A stretch of 6,175 nucleotides of DNA, taken from Chitinophaga pinensis. GTDB taxonomy: Bacteria; Bacteroidota; Bacteroidia; NS11-12g; UBA9320. Where the stretch lies: NCBI GenBank assembly GCA_945890595.1, contig CAMDCQ010000145.1, positions 1 to 6,175 on the forward strand. Direction: 5' to 3'. Shown here in pieces: positions 1 to 6,024 of the stretch (its first letter is position 1; each line of letters starts with the position of its first letter). The notes under the pieces were generated by a model. That model saw only the letters and a list, made by a program, of their open reading frames with translations. It did no database searches and had not been told where the DNA came from. A program made the translations under genes and the position numbers.

Positions 1-1797
1 GGTTGTAAAGACTCACTTATTCAAATGATTAAAGTGAAGGACAGCGCAAAGTTAAGTTGGTTTGTAGATGCGGGTGTGTGCGCCCCAGCGCCCATTTTAG
101 TAGAACGTTTTAAAGAAAATATAGATTCTATAAAGTGGTACTTAAATGGAATAAATACACAGCATCAATTACCGTCTGTGTATACTTTAAAATCCCAAGG
201 GGGAGCCGTACGTGTAAAGCTCGTCGGTTATGCTAATGGTGGCTGCTCAATTGAATTAGATACGGTAATAAATGTAATAGGAGCTAGGTTAGATAGCAAA
301 GTAGGCCAATCATTTGGATGTTTTCCTAAGGTTTTGACACTAATTGATAGCTTTTGGAATGATGCGAATAACATACGGAGGTGGGTTATAGATGGCGACA
401 CAATTCCTTCGAACTCTGTTGTGACCAAGTACACCATATCTGGATTAAAAGATCCGTCCAGCAAGGTGATTAAGGTTAATATACTTGCCGACTTGGATAG
501 CTGTGAATCAACACAACAATTTAACCTAGCACATAATGGAGTTACATTCATCTCCTCCTATACAGACAGTATTATTAGTTGTAACGTATCTCAGTTTACG
601 TTTAAAATGGATGTAAGTTCAGATCAACTTCGGAAGGTTACGGGTTATCAGTTTAGATATAAAGGGAGTATAAACTACAGTAGTTCTCCTATATTTAAAC
701 AACAAATGCTTCTGAATAATAAAGCAGATACTGTTTTTTTGACCGTACTTAACACCACCGGTTGTAACACTACGCAATTTTTGATCGTAAACAAACCCAA
801 ACCAGCTATTTATGCTGATTTTTCAAGTAGCAATCCTATCGCTCCATGTGCACCGTTACAAGTTAATTTCAAAGATGAATCAAGTAGTTTATTTGGAAAA
901 ATTGTTGCGCACGAGTGGCGAATTGACAATAAATTCTTTTCGAGCGCTCCCAACCCAACTCGCATTTTTACGGAGCCTTCTAACTATAAAATAGCGCTAA
1001 AAATTACCGACGAACGCGGATGTAGTGATAGCGTGGTCCTAGATTCATTTGTTCGAATAAAAGGAGCGATTGTAGAGCTCGCGTTTGGCCAAAACACGCT
1101 GTGTAGTAATGATACTTTTTGGGGCTTGGTAAAAAAAGGAAATGCAGTGAAATTTGAGTGGGACATGGGTGACGGATCGGTTTTGTTGGGTGATACGATA
1201 AGTTACAGGTATGACAATGCTGGAAGTTATAAGGTAAAAGTACTCGTGTCGGATTCTAGTAATTGTAAGTACCCAATAGAAAATTCAGATCCAATCCTTG
1301 TGTACAAAAGTCCAGTAGCTCGTTTTGTAGGAGAATCACGTTGTGTAAATGATATACTTACGCTGTACGACAGCACATCAGCTAGTCAAAAGATTACGCA
1401 GAGAACTTGGGACATTGATGGAAATAAGATTACAGCGCTAAACAAGGTTAAGTATACTACAGGAAGTACAGATGTAAGAGCCAAACTTACGGTAGTGGAT
1501 AGCGCAGGCTGTAAGGATAGCATCGAAGAAACAATAAAGTTATATAAAATAGAGGCGGATTTTAGTATAGATCAGGCGTATTACTGTATAGGTGATAATA
1601 TAAAAACAACAGACTTAAGCAATTCAGACACTTCTATGTTGAGTTATTCGTATAGCGTGTCAGGAAATGTAATTGGGTCCTCAAAAAACACTACTTTCAA
1701 GATAGTCGACGAAGGGTCTTTTGACTTAAAGCTTAAGGTAATAAATAAGGCAGGTTGTAAAGATTCTATAACCAAGAAAGCCATTATTAAAGTAGTC
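1..1797 (+). repeat. Tandem PKD-like domain array with two cysteines per repeat
   Basis: This is a protein-level repeat inside the large T9SS protein. Counting the Met at base 25 as residue 1, the cysteines fall at 19/74, 99/160, 186/247, 275/333, 360/414, 440/496 and 521/578. There are no others between residues 1 and 591. Within a repeat the spacing is 54-61 residues, between repeats 25-28, and the period is 80-89. A further truncated repeat ends at the window edge with GCKDS. The first cysteine sits near the start of each domain and the second just after the last core strand (GC motif), which suggests one disulfide per domain. DNA identity between repeats is low, with only short matches around ggttgtaaaga (1-11 and about 1753), so the array is old. 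Only repeat 5 retains the canonical WDxGDG motif. Confidence 0.85.
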
Positions 1798-3150
1798 GGA
1801 CCCCAAAATAAATCAAACGCAACCTTACGTTATTTGTCAGTTGGAGAAAATAATGAGGTGTTTTTCAATTTAGTGAAAGACACCACAGGTTTATTTGAAA
1901 AATACGAATTATACAACGCTGCGAGCACTAAGATTTGGGAGTCATCAAACGTAACTAACACTTCGGGTACTTTAATTGGCTTAAATCCACAAAAATCCTC
2001 GATATGTTTAAAATTGGTAGGAACCAACAGGTGTGAAGCTCCAGATATTAGTGCGCTTGACGAACATTGTACTATTAATACTTTTGGTCAAAGTGCTCCT
2101 ATGTCTAGAATTGTTCGTTGGAATGCTTATGCTGGATGGAAAAAAATAGATGGATATGACATATATCGGGAAGGAGATGCTGGTTATGAGCTTATAGCAA
2201 AGGTGCCCGCAGACAGTTTAAGTTATACAGATACAGAGCATCTAAATTGTGATGCAGCGCAACACTATAAAGTAGCAGCCTATGGACTCGATGTTTCGTA
2301 CAGTGATACATGTCATATAAAGCCTGTTTGGAATTATACCACAAAGCCCGTAAAACTTAGTAATGTCACGGTTAGTACAGGAAACCAGATTGAGCTGAGT
2401 ATTGAACCTAGCTCTGGCGCTTTAATCCCGATTTCGGGATTAGAAATTCTTCGAACAGGAGAAGTTACGGACGTTATTAGTAGCCCTAACGTGTTGGCTT
2501 ATCTAGATAATTCGGTTAATACGCAACAACGAAGCTATTCCTATAAAGTAAGACAGGTGGATGAGTGTGGAGGCATAAGTGCTCCATCTAATACAGTAAA
2601 CTCCATTTACTTGAAAGTAGAAAATGACCTCTCACTTTATCCTTTACTTACTTGGACGCAAGAAAGAATTTGGGATACTAAATTTGAACAATACCAGGTA
2701 TTTAAGAAAGATAATGAAGTATCCGTTTTAATAGCTACCGTTACGGGTAAATTAGATACTACCTATATTGACAAAACAGGTGATATTGAATGTGCGAGTG
2801 AGGCATGCTATCAGGTAGTTGCAGTATCGCAAGACGGCTTAAGTAGCTATTCCAATTCTAATTGTACCGGCAGCAGTTCTGCACTATTTGCGCCTAATGC
2901 TATGTCACCTAATGGTGATGGTTTAAATGACGTTTATAGGATAAGAGGATTATATATCTCACAATTTCACTTCGAAGTGTACACCCGGTGGGGGGAGAAA
3001 ATATTTGAAACAGATGAATGTATGCAACCGTGGGATGGCACTTACCGGGGAAAGAGAGTACCATCTGGATGCTATTTTTATGTTGTGAATGCCATAGGTG
3101 CAGATAGGGTAAGACATTACAGTAACGGAACACTAACTGTTCTGGAATAA
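1..3150 (+). CDS. Large PKD/FN3-repeat secreted protein with T9SS type B (gliding-associated) C-terminal domain, 5' truncated
   Basis: The reading frame is open from base 1, where it reads GCKDSLIQ, and ends at TAA 3148-3150. The ATG at 25 is therefore internal and the true start lies upstream of the window. Residues below count that Met as 1, giving 1041 aa. Residues 6-591 form seven PKD-like beta-sandwich repeats of 80-89 aa. Repeat 5 keeps the PKD signature WDMGDG (379-384), and several repeats end in a GC(K/S)DS-like motif. Residues about 596-950 look like four degenerate fibronectin-III modules, for example GYDIYREGD and YTDTE in the second. Residues 955-1041 are a type B sorting domain (PNAMSPNGDGLND, RWGEKIFET, WDGTYRGKRVPSGCYFY). 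Family knowledge: such proteins cross the outer membrane through the type IX system and are surface-held or released. They often act in adhesion or gliding, but the ligand here is unknown. No membrane segment or enzymatic domain is visible in this part. The signal peptide should lie upstream. Confidence 0.93.
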   Translation, partial: GCKDSLIQMIKVKDSAKLSWFVDAGVCAPAPILVERFKENIDSIKWYLNGINTQHQLPSVYTLKSQGGAVRVKLVGYANGGCSIELDTVINVIGARLDSKVGQSFGCFPKVLTLIDSFWNDANNIRRWVIDGDTIPSNSVVTKYTISGLKDPSSKVIKVNILADLDSCESTQQFNLAHNGVTFISSYTDSIISCNVSQFTFKMDVSSDQLRKVTGYQFRYKGSINYSSSPIFKQQMLLNNKADTVFLTVLNTTGCNTTQFLIVNKPKPAIYADFSSSNPIAPCAPLQVNFKDESSSLFGKIVAHEWRIDNKFFSSAPNPTRIFTEPSNYKIALKITDERGCSDSVVLDSFVRIKGAIVELAFGQNTLCSNDTFWGLVKKGNAVKFEWDMGDGSVLLGDTISYRYDNAGSYKVKVLVSDSSNCKYPIENSDPILVYKSPVARFVGESRCVNDILTLYDSTSASQKITQRTWDIDGNKITALNKVKYTTGSTDVRAKLTVVDSAGCKDSIEETIKLYKIEADFSIDQAYYCIGDNIKTTDLSNSDTSMLSYSYSVSGNVIGSSKNTTFKIVDEGSFDLKLKVINKAGCKDSITKKAIIKVVGPQNKSNATLRYLSVGENNEVFFNLVKDTTGLFEKYELYNAASTKIWESSNVTNTSGTLIGLNPQKSSICLKLVGTNRCEAPDISALDEHCTINTFGQSAPMSRIVRWNAYAGWKKIDGYDIYREGDAGYELIAKVPADSLSYTDTEHLNCDAAQHYKVAAYGLDVSYSDTCHIKPVWNYTTKPVKLSNVTVSTGNQIELSIEPSSGALIPISGLEILRTGEVTDVISSPNVLAYLDNSVNTQQRSYSYKVRQVDECGGISAPSNTVNSIYLKVENDLSLYPLLTWTQERIWDTKFEQYQVFKKDNEVSVLIATVTGKLDTTYIDKTGDIECASEACYQVVAVSQDGLSSYSNSNCTGSSSALFAPNAMSPNGDGLNDVYRIRGLYISQFHFEVYTRWGEKIFETDECMQPWDGTYRGKRVPSGCYFYVVNAIGADRVRHYSNGTLTVLE
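2421..2444 (+). other. Intragenic perfect hairpin in the FN3-like region
   Basis: The arms TAATCCCG (2423-2430) and CGGGATTA (2435-2442) are exact inverted repeats around a 4-nt ATTT loop. In RNA the stem extends by a U-G wobble (2422/2443) and a U-A pair (2421/2444), giving about 10 bp. It lies inside the coding region at residues about 800-807. It is not followed by a T-run, so a simple intrinsic terminator is unlikely. It may be neutral or may affect translation or mRNA stability. No function can be assigned from sequence. Confidence 0.5.
2887..3147 (+). other. T9SS type B C-terminal sorting domain (gliding motility-associated CTD)
   Basis: These are the last 87 residues of the large protein. 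They contain the family hallmarks in order: F-A-P-N-A-M-S-P-N-G-D-G-L-N-D, then a strand ending in YTRWGEKIFET, then PWDGTYRGKRVPSGCYFYVV, and a final strand NGTLTVLE that ends the protein. This matches the TIGR04131-type gliding motility C-terminal domain. Such domains target proteins through the type IX translocon, and some also need a PorP/SprF-like partner, which is not encoded in this window. The usual Thr in 'NxFTPN' is replaced by Ser (AMSPN), a conservative change. Confidence 0.93.
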
Positions 3151-3162
3151 CTGAAATCGACC

Positions 3163-3858
3163 TTACCCTATGATAAAAATAGCAGGCTTTTTGTGAAGTT
3201 CCAGCTCGTTGACTTTCCAATCCTTAATGGTTTTAGAAATAATGGTTTCTTCACCTTCTTTTTCTATATCCACAGCGACGCATAATTGGGTGTCTTTTTG
3301 TAAGTTTTTGATTAAAAACTCTAGAAATTGGTTGTTGCGATACGGCGCTTCCATAAAGAGTTGAGTTACTTTTCGGGAGCGAATTTCCATTTCTTTTAAC
3401 GCAATCATTCGGTCTCGAGTATCTATCGGCAAATAACCGTTAAACTGAAAATGCTGGCCATCCATACCGCTAGCCATAAGTGCTAAAAAGATGGATGAGC
3501 TGCCCGATAAGGGCACAACAGTCACACCTTTTGAATGAGCATATTTGACTACTTCGCTGCCCGGATCCGCAATAGCGGGTAATCCTGCTTCGGAAATTAC
3601 TCCTATGCTTTGTGTACTAATGTATGTGTTAAAAAATGCCTTAAAACCCGCGTAATCATTGTGTTTGTCTAGTTCAATAAATACAAAATCATTCTGAGGT
3701 GTAGGATGTTCAATTGCTTTGAGAAATGCACGAGCCGTTTTCTCTTTCTCAACAATAAAGTGTGTTAGCTGATAAGTGTGGTCCAATGTTCGTTTTGGGA
3801 GGTATTCTTTATTAAACTCACCAATAAAATTGGGTACTAGATACAAGGTATTACTCAC
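3163..3858 (-). CDS. RsmI-like SAM-dependent methyltransferase (tetrapyrrole methylase fold)
   Basis: This 231-aa protein starts at GTG (3858-3856). No in-frame ATG lies between it and the upstream stop at 3888-3886, and the N-terminus MSNTLYLVPNFIGE fits the family's 'LYxVPTPIGN' opening. Core motifs are GVISEAGLPAIADPG (86-100), the SAM-binding loop region of RsmI-type enzymes, VVPLSGSSS (114-122), FNGYLP (139-144), EAPYRN (170-175) and the final strand KKPAIFIIG. Canonical RsmI 2'-O-methylates C1402 of 16S rRNA, is about 280 aa in E. coli and carries an AEDTR-type motif. Here the corresponding stretch reads FIVEKEKTARAF (34-45) and the C-terminal extension is absent. This matches a second Bacteroidota paralog class annotated only as SAM-dependent methyltransferase, so I withhold the rsmI symbol and the substrate is unknown. 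The stop is 12 nt from the convergent stop of the large T9SS gene. Confidence 0.88.
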   Translation of the reverse strand: MSNTLYLVPNFIGEFNKEYLPKRTLDHTYQLTHFIVEKEKTARAFLKAIEHPTPQNDFVFIELDKHNDYAGFKAFFNTYISTQSIGVISEAGLPAIADPGSEVVKYAHSKGVTVVPLSGSSSIFLALMASGMDGQHFQFNGYLPIDTRDRMIALKEMEIRSRKVTQLFMEAPYRNNQFLEFLIKNLQKDTQLCVAVDIEKEGEETIISKTIKDWKVNELELHKKPAIFIIG

Positions 3859-3941
3859 AATGCAATAGTAGGATAAATCTTGCCTTTATTTATTTCTCAA
3901 AAAAGGTACAACTTCACTACAAGAAGAAAATGTGTAAAATC
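3859..3941 (-). other. 83-nt gap between hydrolase stop and methyltransferase start
   Basis: Both flanking genes are on the minus strand. The gap is AT-rich. On the minus strand it holds TACCTTTTTTG (3908-3898), a stretched imitation of the Bacteroidota -7 box, without a TTG at the expected upstream distance. No Shine-Dalgarno sequence precedes the GTG start and no stable terminator hairpin is visible. The two genes may be co-transcribed, or the methyltransferase may have its own weak promoter here. The sequence does not settle which. Confidence 0.35.
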
Positions 3942-4718
3942 TTAACGACCTTTTAGAAAATCCACAGCAATCTCATTAAACAGATGTGGTTGCTCTACAT
4001 TTACGACATGACCGCAACTAGGTAAAACAACCAAGCGAGAGCTAGCGTGGTCTTGTACTATTTTGGAAATACTGGGTAAGAACATGTGGTCTTCAGCACC
4101 CATAATATACAATGTGCGTATTCCACTATCCTTAAACCTAAAATACTTTAGCAATGGATTAACCTCTGCCACCAGCGTAAACCATCTTTTAAACTCTTGT
4201 TGGTAGAGTTTTTTAGCCTCATTTATAAATAAATTTCGGCTTTCTCTATGGCTTTTTTTAGGCATTATAATATGCGCAAAAAACCTGTAAAGCACCAAGT
4301 AAGGCACAACAGATTTGAGCATAGAACCTAGCCTCATTAATACTTGACCTCTAAGGTTAAGCTTCATAATGGCGCCACCCATTATCATGGTCAGGGTGCG
4401 CTCAGGAAAACGTTCAGTGATTTCGCGAATAACAATAGTACCCAACGAAATGCCTACCCAATGCGTATTTTTTATGTGTAAATGATTGAGCACTTCTATT
4501 ACTTCATCGCCTATATTGTCAAACTGATAGTGTTTTAATTGCTCGTAAATCGGCTTTTTACTCTTCCCGTGACCACGTAAGTCTATAAGCAACACATTAA
4601 AATGTTTCTGGAAAGCTCTAATTTGCTTAAACCAAATACCACTGCTGCCGCCAGCACCGTGTATAAAGGTGACCCATTCTGCATCAGGTGTGCTTAAATG
4701 CGTGGTGTAGTGAAGCAT
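3942..4718 (-). CDS. Alpha/beta hydrolase fold protein
   Basis: This 258-aa protein has an ATG start at 4718-4716 and is a full-length single-domain alpha/beta hydrolase. It shows the oxyanion-hole motif HGAGGSSGIW (20-29), the strand and turn LLIDLRGHGKS (43-53), the nucleophile elbow GISLG with Ser91 (89-93), the acid in GAEDHMF (Asp210) and the catalytic His in CGHVVNVEQP (His237). The triad is therefore intact. The lid region (about 120-185) is helical and rich in basic and aromatic residues. Family members include esterases, lactonases, haloperoxidase-like enzymes and C-C bond hydrolases. Nothing in the lid or neighbours points to a substrate, so the function is left general. No signal peptide is seen, which suggests a cytoplasmic enzyme. 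A good Bacteroidota -7 box lies just upstream. The gene diverges from the dioxygenase and lies upstream of the methyltransferase on the same strand. Confidence 0.92.
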   Translation of the reverse strand: MLHYTTHLSTPDAEWVTFIHGAGGSSGIWFKQIRAFQKHFNVLLIDLRGHGKSKKPIYEQLKHYQFDNIGDEVIEVLNHLHIKNTHWVGISLGTIVIREITERFPERTLTMIMGGAIMKLNLRGQVLMRLGSMLKSVVPYLVLYRFFAHIIMPKKSHRESRNLFINEAKKLYQQEFKRWFTLVAEVNPLLKYFRFKDSGIRTLYIMGAEDHMFLPSISKIVQDHASSRLVVLPSCGHVVNVEQPHLFNEIAVDFLKGR

Positions 4719-4728
4719 TTTATGAACG

Positions 4729-4736
4729 CAAAGTTA
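4729..4736 (-). promoter_or_regulatory. Bacteroidota-type -7 promoter box for the alpha/beta hydrolase
   Basis: The minus strand reads TAACTTTG (4736 to 4729), an exact match to the Bacteroidota sigma factor -7 consensus TAnnTTTG, here followed by CG. Only 10 nt separate it from the ATG at 4718, so the transcript would have a very short leader. The partner -33 TTG is not seen at the usual spacing (a GGTG occurs instead), so the call rests on the -7 element and its position. Confidence 0.5.
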
Positions 4737-4798
4737 TGACCATTTCTTGGGTATCACCGTTTTAAATATTTAGGCGAAGATGAATAGACAGAACTGCC

Positions 4799-4812
4799 GT
4801 AATTTAAATTAC
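4799..4812. promoter_or_regulatory. 14-bp palindrome in the divergent intergenic region, possible operator
   Basis: GTAATTTAAATTAC (4799-4812) is a perfect dyad in the 120-nt gap between the divergent hydrolase and dioxygenase genes. It overlaps TACCTTCG (4810-4817), a one-mismatch -7-like box reading toward the dioxygenase start at 4839. A second, shorter AT palindrome, TAAATATTTA, lies at 4763-4772. An operator is possible, but an AT-rich 14-bp dyad can arise by chance in a window this size, so confidence is low. Confidence 0.25.
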
Positions 4813-4838
4813 CTTCGAGGCATTAAGCTCATTATTTA

Positions 4839-5465
4839 TTGAAACCATTTTTGGTGGAGGAAGGCGTTTTAAATGAAATGCTTTCTGGTATAGAGCAGCA
4901 CGGATATTATATTCACAGGAATATCATTAATGTAACCGATGCGGCAGCCTTGCGAGCACTCATGGAGATACGCTACGATCAAGATCAGTTTAAAAAAGCG
5001 GGTATTGGAAAAGGTGCATCCTTTAGCATAAATGAAGAGATACGTAAAGACTCTATTCTTTGGATAGAAGAGACATCAAGCAGCCCTATATTAGCTTCTT
5101 ATTCCTCTCATATTGATGGCCTTATCTCCCTGTTAAATCGACATTTTTTTTTGCCACTCAAGGACAAGGAGCTAATGTTTGCCATTTACGAAAAAGGCAG
5201 TTACTACAGAAAACATCGCGATAGATTTGCTAAACAACAGCATCGTTTTTTTACCATAATACTATACCTTACCGATTGGCAAAAAGGAGATGGAGGTGAG
5301 CTCGTGATATACACCGATCAAGGTGAAGTGAAGGTAGAACCTCATCAGGGAAGCTTCGTTATTTTTACTTCTGAAACGGAGCATGAAGTGCTTCCCGTTT
5401 TTGCACGCCGTTACAGTATAACCGGTTGGATTACAGATGTACCCATCGGGTTAACATTTTTATAA
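4839..5465 (+). CDS. 2-oxoglutarate/Fe(II)-dependent dioxygenase, PHD/EGLN (SM-20) prolyl hydroxylase type
   Basis: This 208-aa protein opens at TTG 4839, the first plausible start after the in-frame stop at 4824. Met14 (ATG 4878) is the alternative but would trim the first helix. The double-stranded beta-helix core has the iron ligands His126 and Asp128 (KHRDRF) and His182 (TEHEVLP), and the 2-oxoglutarate-binding Arg191 in RRYSITGW. Tyr117 (AIYEKGSYY) and Tyr143 (LYLTDW) match active-site tyrosines of human PHD2, and GDGGELVIY follows as in the family. The upstream stretch KAGIGKGASFSINEEIRKD is typical of bacterial SM-20-like proteins. Family knowledge: EGLN enzymes hydroxylate prolines in proteins, and a Pseudomonas homolog acts on EF-Tu. 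Substrate assignment here is inference only. The protein looks cytoplasmic and full length. It is transcribed divergently from the hydrolase and converges on the lipoprotein gene with a 20-nt gap. Confidence 0.9.
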   Translation: MKPFLVEEGVLNEMLSGIEQHGYYIHRNIINVTDAAALRALMEIRYDQDQFKKAGIGKGASFSINEEIRKDSILWIEETSSSPILASYSSHIDGLISLLNRHFFLPLKDKELMFAIYEKGSYYRKHRDRFAKQQHRFFTIILYLTDWQKGDGGELVIYTDQGEVKVEPHQGSFVIFTSETEHEVLPVFARRYSITGWITDVPIGLTFL

Positions 5466-5485
5466 ATCCTACTAGTACGATAAAA

Positions 5486-6001
5486 CTATTGTTCCTCTAA
5501 AATTTTCTTCTTCTGAAGATCGTAATCCGTTTGGGTGATTAAACCTTCGTCAAGCAACGACTTTAATTCTCTCAGTCTATCGGATTTTGAACTGATTGCA
5601 GGTGCATCGACGCTCGTGGGCGCTTTTAAAGGTGGAGTGACAGCGGGCGTTTCAGGTTTTAAATCAAACGTGTAATTACTTTTGTATTTCATAACCCAAA
5701 GCCATGGAATTAGAACAAAAAAACCGGCAACTGCAGGTCCTACATCTACTTCTTCATCTTTACTTATGCTGGTATTTAAGGTACGATAACCTTCTGCGCT
5801 AAGTCGAATATCAGTGGTACTAAAGGTTATTTTATTGTCTTCATATCGATACGGTGTCTTGCCTACGTCAACTCCGTCAATTCTTAGATCTGCACCGTCT
5901 GGATATGAACGAATTACTGTGGAACTTACGCAGCTCGTAAATAACATACAGCTTATGAAAAAATAGGATACTGCTTGAGGGAAAGTTACTTTTAATGGCA
6001 T
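5486..6001 (-). CDS. PEGA-domain lipoprotein with C-terminal SHOCT domain
   Basis: This 171-aa protein has an ATG start at 6001-5999 and a TAG stop at 5488-5486. The N-terminus is a short lipoprotein signal peptide. The likely lipidated residue is Cys24 (LFTSC), though Cys18 (FFISC) also fits a loose lipobox. No acidic surface-export signal follows the cysteine, which suggests a periplasm-facing lipoprotein. Residues about 30-80 are a PEGA domain (SYPDGADLRIDGVDVGKTPY, then LSAEGYRTL), a small beta domain thought to bind carbohydrate or protein at the envelope. Residues 88-105 are strongly hydrophobic (AVAGFFVLIPWLWV) and could insert into a membrane. A Pro-rich linker (115-136) leads to a SHOCT domain (141-170: DRLRELKSLLDEGLITQTDY), a short helical pair seen at the ends of many proteins, possibly for oligomerisation. 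The specific role is unknown. The gene lies 23 nt downstream of a T9SS type A cargo gene on the same strand. Confidence 0.87.
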   Translation of the reverse strand: MPLKVTFPQAVSYFFISCMLFTSCVSSTVIRSYPDGADLRIDGVDVGKTPYRYEDNKITFSTTDIRLSAEGYRTLNTSISKDEEVDVGPAVAGFFVLIPWLWVMKYKSNYTFDLKPETPAVTPPLKAPTSVDAPAISSKSDRLRELKSLLDEGLITQTDYDLQKKKILEEQ

Positions 6002-6024
6002 TGTGGTAATTCAGGTTTAATAAA

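Noticed and set aside
228..551. Minus-strand open frame of 107 codons inside the large T9SS gene
   Set aside because: It lies wholly antisense to a well-supported repeat protein, has no recognisable motif, and reads as a shadow of the coding strand.
984..1166. Other short open frames in the large gene (812-994 plus, 984-1166 minus, 1830-2027 minus)
   Set aside because: All are within a strongly supported coding region in other frames and show no domain or start signal.
3168..3195. AAAAATAG/CTTTTT-like inverted repeat near the convergent stops, as a possible terminator
   Set aside because: The stem is mostly A-T with a mismatch and a tiny G-C part, and it lies inside the methyltransferase coding region, so it is too weak to call.
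2909..3220. Minus-strand open frame of 103 codons across the convergent gene ends
   Set aside because: It overlaps the conserved type B sorting domain and the end of the methyltransferase, and its residue composition (many Cys, His, Tyr) is not protein-like.
3898..3908. TACCTTTTTTG on the minus strand as a promoter for the methyltransferase
   Set aside because: The spacing inside the -7 motif is wrong by several bases and there is no -33 TTG at a suitable distance, so it is mentioned only within the gap entry.
5470..5477. TACTAGTA palindrome in the 20-nt gap between dioxygenase and lipoprotein
   Set aside because: Eight bases of AT-rich dyad with no loop and no T-run are expected by chance and do not make a terminator.
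3163..6001. The hydrolase, dioxygenase, methyltransferase and lipoprotein as one new functional system
   Set aside because: Strands alternate, there is no shared operon for all four, and each belongs to a common stand-alone family. Nothing in the sequence ties them together.
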